Shown: one piece after another, positions 8,084 to 14,726 of the stretch
Position numbering within the stretch: the stretch's first letter is position 1
Layout: every line of letters starts with the position of its first letter
Origin: Actinomycetes bacterium
GTDB taxonomy: Bacteria; Actinomycetota; Acidimicrobiia; Acidimicrobiales; Poriferisodalaceae
Reading direction: 5' to 3'
Length of the DNA stretch: 51,546 nt
Assembly (NCBI GenBank): GCA_024228575.1
Contig: JAAETH010000229.1
Coordinates: forward strand, 1 to 51,546
The notes under the pieces: generated by a model
Databases searched by the model: none
Seen by the model: only the letters and a program-made list of their open reading frames with translations
What the model was told of the DNA's origin: nothing
Made by a program: the position numbers and the translations under genes

Positions 8084-8745
8084 GTGGCGAGACGGTGCGA
8101 GAAGACAGCAGTCTTGTCGTCTGGATCAAGCGCCGGCGCTCGGAGCTCATCCATGGTGTGTGGGAACGGATCAAGCGGTGGGCCGCGGTTGGCACGGGCC
8201 ACCGTGTTGCGAACAGGTTCGGTGCGTTCGGTGAGGGAAGTTATCTGGGATTTCCGACCGGCACGATCTACGGCGAACGCTGGATCCGGGTTGGCAAGGA
8301 CACCTTGCTCGCCGATCACGTGACATTGTCGGCGGGCATGCACCCCGACCAGGAGATGGTCACGAACCCGGTCATTCGCATCGGCGACAGGTGCCTTATC
8401 GGTCGATACAACAGCATCGTCGGCCACTTCTCGATCGAAATCGGCGACGACGTGTTCATGGGCACCGATGTCTACATCACCGATCAGAACCACACCTACA
8501 CCGATGTGGATGAACCAATCGGCCGGCAGATTCCGGTCGAATCGGCGGTGAAGATAGGTCGAGGTTCCTGGCTGGGTTCCGGGGTCGTGATCCTGCCCGG
8601 CTGCCGGATTGGTGAGAACGTCGTAGTAGCCGCAAACTCGGTGGTGCGGGGAGTGATCCCCGATCGCTGTGTGGTCGCCGGGGTGCCGGCCAAGATCGTG
8701 CGTCGACACGACTCCGAGGACGGTTGGCGACGGCCGCCCACCTGA
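8080..8745 (+). CDS. Left-handed beta-helix (hexapeptide-repeat) acyltransferase
   Basis: A 221-residue protein. From about residue 65 to 205 it carries imperfect hexapeptide repeats ([LIV]-G-x-x-x-x), for example VIRIGDRCLIGRYNSI, IEIGDDVFMGTDVYI and VKIGRGSWLGSGVVILPG. It ends in VVAGVPAKIVRR, the usual C-terminus of CoA-dependent O-acetyltransferases of the NodL/CatB/WcaF type. The DQNHTYTD motif carries the likely catalytic His. It would acetylate a sugar or cell-surface precursor; the acceptor is unknown. GTG 8080 overlaps the pafC stop in a GTGA. The tie to a damage-response regulator is unusual and is noted as a finding. Confidence 0.87.
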   Translation: MSGETVREDSSLVVWIKRRRSELIHGVWERIKRWAAVGTGHRVANRFGAFGEGSYLGFPTGTIYGERWIRVGKDTLLADHVTLSAGMHPDQEMVTNPVIRIGDRCLIGRYNSIVGHFSIEIGDDVFMGTDVYITDQNHTYTDVDEPIGRQIPVESAVKIGRGSWLGSGVVILPGCRIGENVVVAANSVVRGVIPDRCVVAGVPAKIVRRHDSEDGWRRPPT

Positions 8746-8785
8746 CGCGCGCCAGAGTGTTGGTGTGAAGCTGTCGTCCGTTCGG

Positions 8786-8803
8786 TTCGAGCGCGGGCTC
8801 GAA
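8786..8803 (+). terminator. Hairpin TTCGAGC-GCGG-GCTCGAA after the pafBC operon
   Basis: A perfect 7-bp stem with a 4-base loop lies 41 bases after the acyltransferase stop and 65 bases before the AlaX start. There is no U-tract, which is common for actinobacterial terminators. It could instead be a protein-binding palindrome for the alaX operon. It is not a LexA box, because the core is GAGC/GCTC in place of GAAC/GTTC. Confidence 0.45.
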
Positions 8804-8868
8804 TGGGCCCCTCACGTATCGCCGAGAGTACCGTTGCCGTGGACAGCCGCGATGGCGAGAGGAGTCCG

Positions 8869-9579
8869 ATGCCGACCGAGATGTTGTTCCTGGAGGATGC
8901 CTACCTGAGGCAGGCCGAGGCGAGTGTTGTCGAAGTCGACGGCGACGCAGTAGCACTCGATCGAACGGTGTTGTACCCGACCGGAGGTGGGCAGCCGCAC
9001 GACACCGGCAAACTCCGGTGGGACGGTGGGTTTGCAGAGGTCGTCGACGTCAGGAAGAAGGGTGACCTGGTCTGGCACACCCTCGTCGGGGAGGGTCCTG
9101 CGGTGGGAGCGCATGTGACGGTCGAAGTCGACTGGGAACGCCGTCATCAGCTCATGCGGACCCACACCGCACTACACATCCTCTGCGGTGTTATCTGGAA
9201 CCGGTGGCAGACAGCGGTTACGGGGGGAAACATGGAGCCGCTGACGGCTCGCATGGACTTCGAGTTCGATCCATTGCCCGAGGGATTCGCCGCCGAGGTC
9301 GAGAAGCTGGTCAACGACGAGATAGCAGCCGATCGGCCCATTGCGGTCTCGTTCCTGGAACGTCCCGAGGCTCTCGCCGACGAGGACCTGATCAGGACCA
9401 AGGTCAACCTCATCCCCGAATCTGTGACGACGATTCGTGTGGTCGACATCGTCGGTCTCGACAAGCAGGCAGATGGTGGTACCCACGTTGTGCAAACTGG
9501 CGAGGTCGGCGCCTTCGAGGTTGTGAAGACCGAGTCGAAGGGCAAGGGGAACAAGCGACTCAGGATCAGGTTGAGCTGA
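8869..9579 (+). CDS. AlaX-type alanyl-tRNA editing protein
   Basis: A 236-residue stand-alone homologue of the alanyl-tRNA synthetase editing domain. It has the N-terminal TVLYPTGGGQPHDTG motif, the zinc-binding HTALHIL (HxxxH) motif, and the second zinc-site region QADGGTHVVQTGEVG. These proteins hydrolyse mischarged Ser- or Gly-tRNA(Ala) in trans. ATG 8869 has a good AGAGGAG ribosome-binding site and fits the family start. The stop overlaps the next gene's ATG (TGATG), so it is co-translated with the M20 peptidase. Confidence 0.9.
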   Translation: MPTEMLFLEDAYLRQAEASVVEVDGDAVALDRTVLYPTGGGQPHDTGKLRWDGGFAEVVDVRKKGDLVWHTLVGEGPAVGAHVTVEVDWERRHQLMRTHTALHILCGVIWNRWQTAVTGGNMEPLTARMDFEFDPLPEGFAAEVEKLVNDEIAADRPIAVSFLERPEALADEDLIRTKVNLIPESVTTIRVVDIVGLDKQADGGTHVVQTGEVGAFEVVKTESKGKGNKRLRIRLS

Positions 9580-10949
9580 TGACGACAGATCACATCGACG
9601 ATGCCTTGACCGGCGAGACGGTCGAACTCCTACGGGCGATGATCCGCAATCGTTGCGTGAACGACGGAACGGCACAGTCCGGCGACGAGATTCGCAACGT
9701 GGAACTTCTCGAGTCCTTCCTTGCCGGTCCCGGTGTCGAGTTCCAAACTTGGGAACCTCTGCCGGGCCGCTCATCACTCGTGGCGAGGATCGAGGGCATC
9801 GATCCGGAAGCACCGTCGGTGTGTCTCATGGGCCACACCGATGTTGTGCCGGCCTCGATCGACGGTTGGGACCGCGATCCTTTCGCGGCGGAGATCCACG
9901 ACGGAGAGGTGTGGGGCCGAGGCGCGGTCGACATGTTGAACCTGACGTCATCGATGGCCGTCGCGTTCCGCCACATCGCCCGCACGGGCCAGCGACCCCA
10001 AGGCGACCTCATCTACTTCGCCGTCGCCGACGAAGAGGCGGGTGGTCGCCACGGAGCTGGCTGGTTCACGGAGAACGACTACGATCCGATTCGTGCCGAC
10101 TACGTCCTCACCGAGTCGGGAGGAACCCCTATCGGGTCCGGCGGCGACGATGTTCGACGCGTCACGGTCACCGTCGCCGAGAAGGGCATCGCATGGCGGC
10201 GACTCACCGTTCGGGGCACACCCGGCCACGGCTCGATGCCTTTCGGAGCCGACAACGCCGTCATCAAGGCTGCCGAGGTCATCCGGCGTCTGGCCGAATA
10301 CCGACCGGGGTCGGTGTTGTCCGACACGTGGACCGGCCAGGTCGAGGCGATGGGATTTGAGGGCCAGCTGAAACAGGCCCTGCTCGACCCAGGGCATGTG
10401 TGGGAGGCAATCGGCGGACTCGAGAACCCAGCCACCGCCAAACGCCTTCACGCGTGTACTCATACGACCTTCTCGCCGAACATCATCAAGGGTGGTTCGA
10501 AGACGAACACGATCCCCGACGAGGTTGTCATCGACGTCGACATCAGGACGGTGCCCGGCGAGAACGCGGTCGAGGTCGAACAGCACCTCCGCAATGCTCT
10601 TGGCGACATGTTCGACACCGTCGAGGTCCGATCGATCAATGACGACCCATCGACTGCGTCGTCGACCGAGACGCCGATGTGGGACACGCTCACCCAGCTG
10701 ACGCGACGCAGCTATCCCGAGGCCGTCTTGGTGCCGACCATGACGACCGGCGGGACCGACTCGCGCTTCTACCGGGCCAAGGGTGCCGAGTGTTATGGGG
10801 CCGGTCTGTTCAGCACACGTTGTCGCTACGAGGATTTCGCGTCCAGATTTCACGGCCGCAACGAACGCGTCGATATCGATTCGTTGGCGCTGACCACGGC
10901 GTTGTGGCTGGGTGTGGTCGAGCAGTTCTGGGATGTCGCGTCGTCGTGA
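9579..10949 (+). CDS. M20-family metallopeptidase / deacylase
   Basis: A 456-residue enzyme with the M20 order of metal ligands: GHTDVVP (His), WGRGAVDM (Asp), ADEEAGG (catalytic Glu and ligand Glu), LTESGG (Asp-equivalent region) and a C-terminal SRFHGRNERV (His). A dimerisation domain is inserted between them (TVRGTPGHGSMPFGADNAV). M20 members cleave peptides or N-acyl amino acids with two metal ions, usually zinc. The substrate cannot be decided; DapE, ArgE-like and dipeptidase members share these motifs. It is cytoplasmic and translationally coupled to the AlaX gene. Confidence 0.9.
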   Translation: MTTDHIDDALTGETVELLRAMIRNRCVNDGTAQSGDEIRNVELLESFLAGPGVEFQTWEPLPGRSSLVARIEGIDPEAPSVCLMGHTDVVPASIDGWDRDPFAAEIHDGEVWGRGAVDMLNLTSSMAVAFRHIARTGQRPQGDLIYFAVADEEAGGRHGAGWFTENDYDPIRADYVLTESGGTPIGSGGDDVRRVTVTVAEKGIAWRRLTVRGTPGHGSMPFGADNAVIKAAEVIRRLAEYRPGSVLSDTWTGQVEAMGFEGQLKQALLDPGHVWEAIGGLENPATAKRLHACTHTTFSPNIIKGGSKTNTIPDEVVIDVDIRTVPGENAVEVEQHLRNALGDMFDTVEVRSINDDPSTASSTETPMWDTLTQLTRRSYPEAVLVPTMTTGGTDSRFYRAKGAECYGAGLFSTRCRYEDFASRFHGRNERVDIDSLALTTALWLGVVEQFWDVASS

Positions 10950-11042
10950 TCAGCCAGGTAGTTCCACGCAAGAGGTCCGGTTAGCACGATCGGAACAGAG
11001 GCCGCGTCCGTTCGTTGGTGTGGCGCGGGGTTTACTGGGCCT

Positions 11043-11762
11043 ATGGAAACCCCCGAACGACTGGCCGGAATGGCCGGCGCATGGTCCGACATCGATCTGC
11101 TGGCGCTCGATGCCGATGACACACTCTGGCACCACGAGCGCTACTTCTCCGGCGTGCAGGAGACGGTCCGCGAGTTGCTTTCGCCATATGTCTCGGCGGA
11201 GGTGCTCGACGAGCGGTTGCTCGCGACCGAACGTCGCAACCTCAAGGTATTCGGCTACGGGGTGAAGGGGTTTGGTCTGTCGCTCATCGAGACGGCCATC
11301 GAGGTGACCGAAGGGCGTGTTTCGTCGCGCGAGATCGAGGCAATGCTCGAATTGGTCCGAGAGCTGATGACCCACCCGATAGATCTTCTGCCCGGTGTCG
11401 CCGAGGCGCTCGATCGGGTTGGTGGAAGGTTCGAGTTGGCCCTCGTCACCAAGGGCGACCTCTTCCACCAGGAGGCCAAGATCGCCGCCTCGGGTCTCGC
11501 CGAACGCTTCGAGCACGTGGCGATCGTCAGCGAGAAGGATCGTTCGACGTACGAGGGCTTGTTCACCTCGTGGGGTGTGCAACCTGACTCGATAGCCATG
11601 GTCGGCAATTCGATTTCGAGCGACGTCGAGCCGGTTCTCGAGGCCGGCGCGCGGGCGGCCTATGTTCCGTCCGGCTACGAATGGGCACTCGACAGGGCTC
11701 CGCTGCCCGATGGGGTGCCGGTCCTCGAGTCCCTCGAGGACCTGATCTACCTCCTCTTCTGA
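11043..11762 (+). CDS. HAD-superfamily hydrolase
   Basis: A 239-residue HAD phosphatase with all four motifs: DADDTLW (nucleophile Asp and acid Asp), LVTKGD (motif II Thr), VSEKDRS (motif III Lys) and VGNSISSD (motif IV acids). An alpha-helical cap lies between motifs I and II. The form resembles YjjG-type nucleotidases, but the substrate is not determined. It starts at ATG 11043, 93 bases after the M20 gene, and has no obvious ribosome-binding site. Confidence 0.85.
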   Translation: METPERLAGMAGAWSDIDLLALDADDTLWHHERYFSGVQETVRELLSPYVSAEVLDERLLATERRNLKVFGYGVKGFGLSLIETAIEVTEGRVSSREIEAMLELVRELMTHPIDLLPGVAEALDRVGGRFELALVTKGDLFHQEAKIAASGLAERFEHVAIVSEKDRSTYEGLFTSWGVQPDSIAMVGNSISSDVEPVLEAGARAAYVPSGYEWALDRAPLPDGVPVLESLEDLIYLLF

Positions 11763-12081
11763 CGTCCTGTCTCCCCCGAGCGGCCGAACCGGTGCCGTAG
11801 ATGTGGACTCCGACCACGTGGAACTTCAACACCGGCAGCGCTGCCTCTTCAAACCGGGTTGAGGCCAGTTCGATCAGCACCCGGTGTGGCGACTCGAGCT
11901 GGTGCACGATCACCGAGGGCTCCCGCCTTGTGCTCGTGGAGTGTTCGGCCCATCTGGTGCCAGACATCGGCCGTGAGCACCGGTGTTCACTCGCGTGCCT
12001 CCTACGCACGACTCGTGCTGTCCGCCAACAGCTGCTGAACGACTGTGCTCGACAATGATGGTCCCTGTTGCCTCGAAGGGA
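11763..12081. other. 319-base intergenic stretch; possible degraded coding remnant on the minus strand
   Basis: No intact gene is convincing between the convergent HAD and TauE/SafE genes. On the minus strand about 11805-11915 one frame has strongly G/C-biased third positions and reads like real protein (VLIELASTRFEEAALPVLKF). It has no good start or homologue that I recognise and runs antisense into the HAD gene. It may be a gene relic or chance. Confidence 0.3.
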
Positions 12082-12816
12082 TCACAGGAAGGAAGTGACG
12101 ACGAGTCGCACGGCGATGAGGGTCAACGTCACCTTGAACAAGGTCGCAAAACCCTCATCGCTGATGCGGTCGAGCATCCGGGCTCCGAGCATCGTTCCGG
12201 CGACGACCGCCAGCGCAGCGGCCGCGATCAGCGTGAGATGGCCCGAGAGATCGAGCCCGTCGGACGTGAACAGGCCGACCTTCACGATGTGACCGATGGT
12301 CTGGGCGGTCGCGAAGGTCGCGATGAATTGGTGCCGTTGGGGCAGAGAAGCTCTGAAGAACGGGGCGATCATCGGTCCGGTGGCACCTATCGGGATGTTG
12401 AGGAATCCCTGTGCGGCGCCCACACCGATGAAGCCGTTGATGGGGAATCCGCCGCTTGGGCGAGGTGTGATCACTCGTGGAAACCAGACGGCGGTCAACG
12501 CGAACACGCCGATGATGGCCCGACCTGCATCTGCGGGAAGCCGGTCTGCTGCGATGAGGCCGAGGAGGCCGGCAGGCACGAGCAAGGCGACATGTCGTAC
12601 GACGATGGTGAGGTCGATGTTGGAACGCAGTCTCAGGGCTCTCGAGGAGTTGGATGCGATCTGGATCGCACCATGGACCGGAATGGCCTCGGCCGGTTCG
12701 AGAAACACCAGCATGATGGTGAGCAAGATGAGGCCACCACCCATGCCGGCGACTGCGGAGAGAGCAGACGTGAACAGCGCCGCAACGACGATTGTGAGTA
12801 CCTCCCAGTCGATCAT
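12082..12816 (-). CDS. TauE/SafE-family membrane permease
   Basis: A 244-residue integral membrane protein with about eight hydrophobic segments in two halves. It has the family's glycine-rich N-terminal motif (SAVAGMGGGLIL) and the repeat-like second-half motif (IGVGAAQGFLNIPIGATGPMIAPF). TauE/SafE proteins are proposed exporters of sulfite, sulfoacetate or other organic anions. ATG 12816 is chosen over 12852 because GAGG precedes it and the first membrane segment begins just after. A second member of the family lies at 30.35 kb. The specificity is unknown. Confidence 0.85.
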   Translation of the reverse strand: MIDWEVLTIVVAALFTSALSAVAGMGGGLILLTIMLVFLEPAEAIPVHGAIQIASNSSRALRLRSNIDLTIVVRHVALLVPAGLLGLIAADRLPADAGRAIIGVFALTAVWFPRVITPRPSGGFPINGFIGVGAAQGFLNIPIGATGPMIAPFFRASLPQRHQFIATFATAQTIGHIVKVGLFTSDGLDLSGHLTLIAAAALAVVAGTMLGARMLDRISDEGFATLFKVTLTLIAVRLVVTSFL

Positions 12817-12864
12817 ATCCTCACCATACAAGGAGCCACAAGTTAAATACAAGTAGAATCATGT

Positions 12865-12885
12865 CATTTCCGGGTTGTGGAAATG
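12865..12885 (+). promoter_or_regulatory. Stem-loop CATTTCC-N7-GGAAATG in the HU upstream region
   Basis: A perfect 7-bp inverted repeat with a 7-base loop, 82 bases before the HU start. A TAGAAT box at about 12855 could be the -10, which would place the hairpin at the 5' end of the HU mRNA. It could act as an operator or as a leader structure. No experimental parallel is claimed. Confidence 0.35.
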
Positions 12886-12966
12886 CTTGATTTCGGGTTC
12901 CCTACCGAGTCGAATGACACCGACGTGGTTCGCTTGTGCGGCCACCCGAATGCACAGGAGATCATC

Positions 12967-13248
12967 ATGGCGAACCTCTCGAAGTCCGACACGGTCAGCG
13001 CAGTGGCGGATGCCACGAACCTCACCAAGGCTCAGGCCGAGGCGGCCATCGATGCCTTCTGTGCCGCGTGTGTGTCGGCAGCCGGCAATGACGACAAGTT
13101 GAGCTGGCCGGGCTTTGGGTCGTTCCAGGCCTCACATCGTGCTGCCCGCACCGGGCGCAACCCGCGCACCGGCGAGCCCGTCGACATCGCCGCCAGTACT
13201 GGCCTCAAGTTCACCGCGGCGAAGGCCGTCAAGGATGCCTTGAACTAG
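12967..13248 (+). CDS. HU-family DNA-binding protein
   Basis: A 93-residue nucleoid protein of standard HU length without the Lys/Ala-rich tail of mycobacterial HupB. It has the N-terminal helices (LSKSDTVSAVADATNLT...AEAAIDAF) and the HU/IHF signature GFGSFQASHRAARTGRNPRTG, whose Arg/Pro arm inserts into the DNA minor groove. ATG 12967 is chosen over the ORF start at 12877 because AGGAG precedes it and it matches the HU N-terminus. The upstream frame to 12877 is leader sequence. Confidence 0.95.
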   Translation: MANLSKSDTVSAVADATNLTKAQAEAAIDAFCAACVSAAGNDDKLSWPGFGSFQASHRAARTGRNPRTGEPVDIAASTGLKFTAAKAVKDALN

Positions 13249-13272
13249 GTCACTCGTCAGAAGGCACCTCGG

Positions 13273-13309
13273 TTCGGGCTTGGCAGGGACATACCAGGCT
13301 GAGCCCGAA
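13273..13309. terminator. Bidirectional hairpin between HU and the PIG-L deacetylase
   Basis: TTCGGGCT at 13273 pairs perfectly with AGCCCGAA at 13302, enclosing about 21 bases that can pair further (TGG/CCA). It lies in the 75-base gap between two convergent genes, which suits a shared terminator. There is no long U-tract. Confidence 0.5.
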
Positions 13310-13323
13310 AGCGAGCGTTCGAC

Positions 13324-14049
13324 CTAGAGATCGTCGATCACCTTGAAAAGTTCGGCGTGCTCAAATCCTGCGGTCTCACCTCCCTCAGCAAGTGTGAAGT
13401 CGACCCAGCCCGAGAAACGCTCGCGCTGGTTGTCGTTCGAGGCGTCGACAATGTCGTGGGTCGTCTCGAACTGTGATTCGTGAGCGAGTAGGGCAGCGGT
13501 CTTGTGTTCGGCGAATCCGGCGACGTCGATGGCGAGGTCGGGCTCGTCGCTCTCGAACAACAGCAAGGCGTTCGGGCGGTGGTGTGCGATGTCGTGTTCG
13601 GGGAAGAAGAACGGATCTCGCGCCGCTACGACCCCGTCGCACGCGAGCCATCCAGCGTTTCGATGGTCGGGGTGTAGGCGCCAGCGCTTCCACGGGTCGT
13701 GACCGAGCACGACCGCCGGCCTGAGTTTGCGGATCCAATAGGCGACCTGTGAACGCTGTCGAAGGCCGCTGTCGAGTTCTCCATCGGGCCAGCCGAGGAA
13801 TATGACCGACCCGGTAGCGCCCAGTTCCGCTGCGGCTGCCCTCTGTTCGGTCTGGCGTGTGGCAACGAGCCGGGCCTGATCGGAGTTGACGTCCCAGGTT
13901 CCCTTCGACCCATCGGTACAGATCAGATGGCTGACGACAGTTCCCGAAGCAGACCACTTCGCCAGCGTCGCGCCGCACTGAAACTCGGCGTCGTCGGGGT
14001 GGGCGACGATTGCGAGGGCCGAAGAAGGCACCGGGAAGTCGACCCTCAC
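13324..14049 (-). CDS. PIG-L/LmbE-family zinc deacetylase
   Basis: A 241-residue protein with the zinc-binding AHPDDAEF motif near the N-terminus (Asp as catalytic base) and the distal HPDHR motif carrying the third ligand. CTDGSKG follows the first strand as in the family. PIG-L proteins remove acetyl or acyl groups from N-acetylglucosaminyl conjugates, including MshB and Mca of mycothiol metabolism. This member is shorter and not clearly either one. GTG 14049 overlaps the cofC stop in a GTGA, so it is coupled to the F420 gene. A much longer reading frame upstream is only the shadow of cofC. Confidence 0.88.
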   Translation of the reverse strand: MRVDFPVPSSALAIVAHPDDAEFQCGATLAKWSASGTVVSHLICTDGSKGTWDVNSDQARLVATRQTEQRAAAAELGATGSVIFLGWPDGELDSGLRQRSQVAYWIRKLRPAVVLGHDPWKRWRLHPDHRNAGWLACDGVVAARDPFFFPEHDIAHHRPNALLLFESDEPDLAIDVAGFAEHKTAALLAHESQFETTHDIVDASNDNQRERFSGWVDFTLAEGGETAGFEHAELFKVIDDL

Positions 14050-14684
14050 ACCGATGCCCCAAACGCTGGGTCCTTGCCGATGATGTACGCAAGATCGGGC
14101 GGCAGGCTGTCGGCGGCCAACTCGATGTCGGCCGGTTCGTCCAGATCCCATGCGAGGTCGGCGTCTTTCCTGACGACCAGTGGCAAGCCGAGGCGCAGAG
14201 CCTCGATGCGGTGGCGATGGAATGATCCGGGTCCGTAGGACCATCTGAAGTCGAAGCCGGTCGGAACCGCGATGATGTTGGTCCCGTCCACATGGCGGTC
14301 GGGAACGATGATCACTCCCCGGCATTGAGGGCGGTCGACCGCATCGAGGTCGTGGACCAATGGGATATCGCCATGGGCCACCACCACACGATCGAAGCCT
14401 GCCCGATGCAGATGGTCGATCCCCGTGGCGACCGCGATGTTCAAGCCAGGCACGAGACACTCGATGACCTGGGCGCCCTGTTCCTTGGCGGTGATGGTCA
14501 CATCGGGGTCGCCTGTGACAACAAAGGGCTCGAGTGCTCCTGCGGCACCGATGGTCTTCGCGAGCATCGCCTCAGCCAGCTGGGCTCGCTGGTTGGGGTT
14601 GAGCATCGAGTCGAGCCGGGTCTTGGCGCCACGCAACGATCTCGACGGGACGAGCAGTGCCGTTCGGGGGGCTATCTCACTCAT
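14046..14684 (-). CDS. cofC: CofC/FbiD guanylyltransferase of coenzyme F420 synthesis
   Basis: A 212-residue nucleotidyltransferase with the CofC pattern: GAKTRL near residue 19 (nucleotide-binding Lys/Arg), VVAHGDIPLV (metal-binding Asp), PDRHVDGTNIIAVP and YGPGSFHRH. CofC, or FbiD in mycobacteria, joins GTP to 2-phospho-L-lactate or phosphoenolpyruvate to make the activated precursor for F420. Which of the two it uses cannot be told from sequence. The other F420 genes (fbiA, fbiB, fbiC) are not in the window. It is divergent from the 14727 gene with 42 bases between the starts. Confidence 0.9.
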   Translation of the reverse strand: MSEIAPRTALLVPSRSLRGAKTRLDSMLNPNQRAQLAEAMLAKTIGAAGALEPFVVTGDPDVTITAKEQGAQVIECLVPGLNIAVATGIDHLHRAGFDRVVVAHGDIPLVHDLDAVDRPQCRGVIIVPDRHVDGTNIIAVPTGFDFRWSYGPGSFHRHRIEALRLGLPLVVRKDADLAWDLDEPADIELAADSLPPDLAYIIGKDPAFGASV

Positions 14685-14726
14685 GGAGGAACAAGTCTAT
14701 GGGGGACCCACTAGCCTCCATCCACC

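Noticed and set aside
8786-8803. TTCGAGC-N4-GCTCGAA as a further LexA box
   Set aside because: The LexA core needs GAAC/GTTC. This has GAGC/GCTC, and the neighbouring genes are not damage genes. A terminator fits better.
9204-9578. An N-terminal extension of the M20 peptidase reading into the AlaX gene
   Set aside because: The extension is low-complexity Arg/Gly-rich shadow sequence. The M20 family starts at ATG 9579, which overlaps the AlaX stop.
11983-12846. A 287-codon plus-strand frame
   Set aside because: It is antisense to the TauE/SafE permease, whose membrane segments and motifs are clear. The plus-strand product is Asp/Gly/Arg-rich and unlike any protein.
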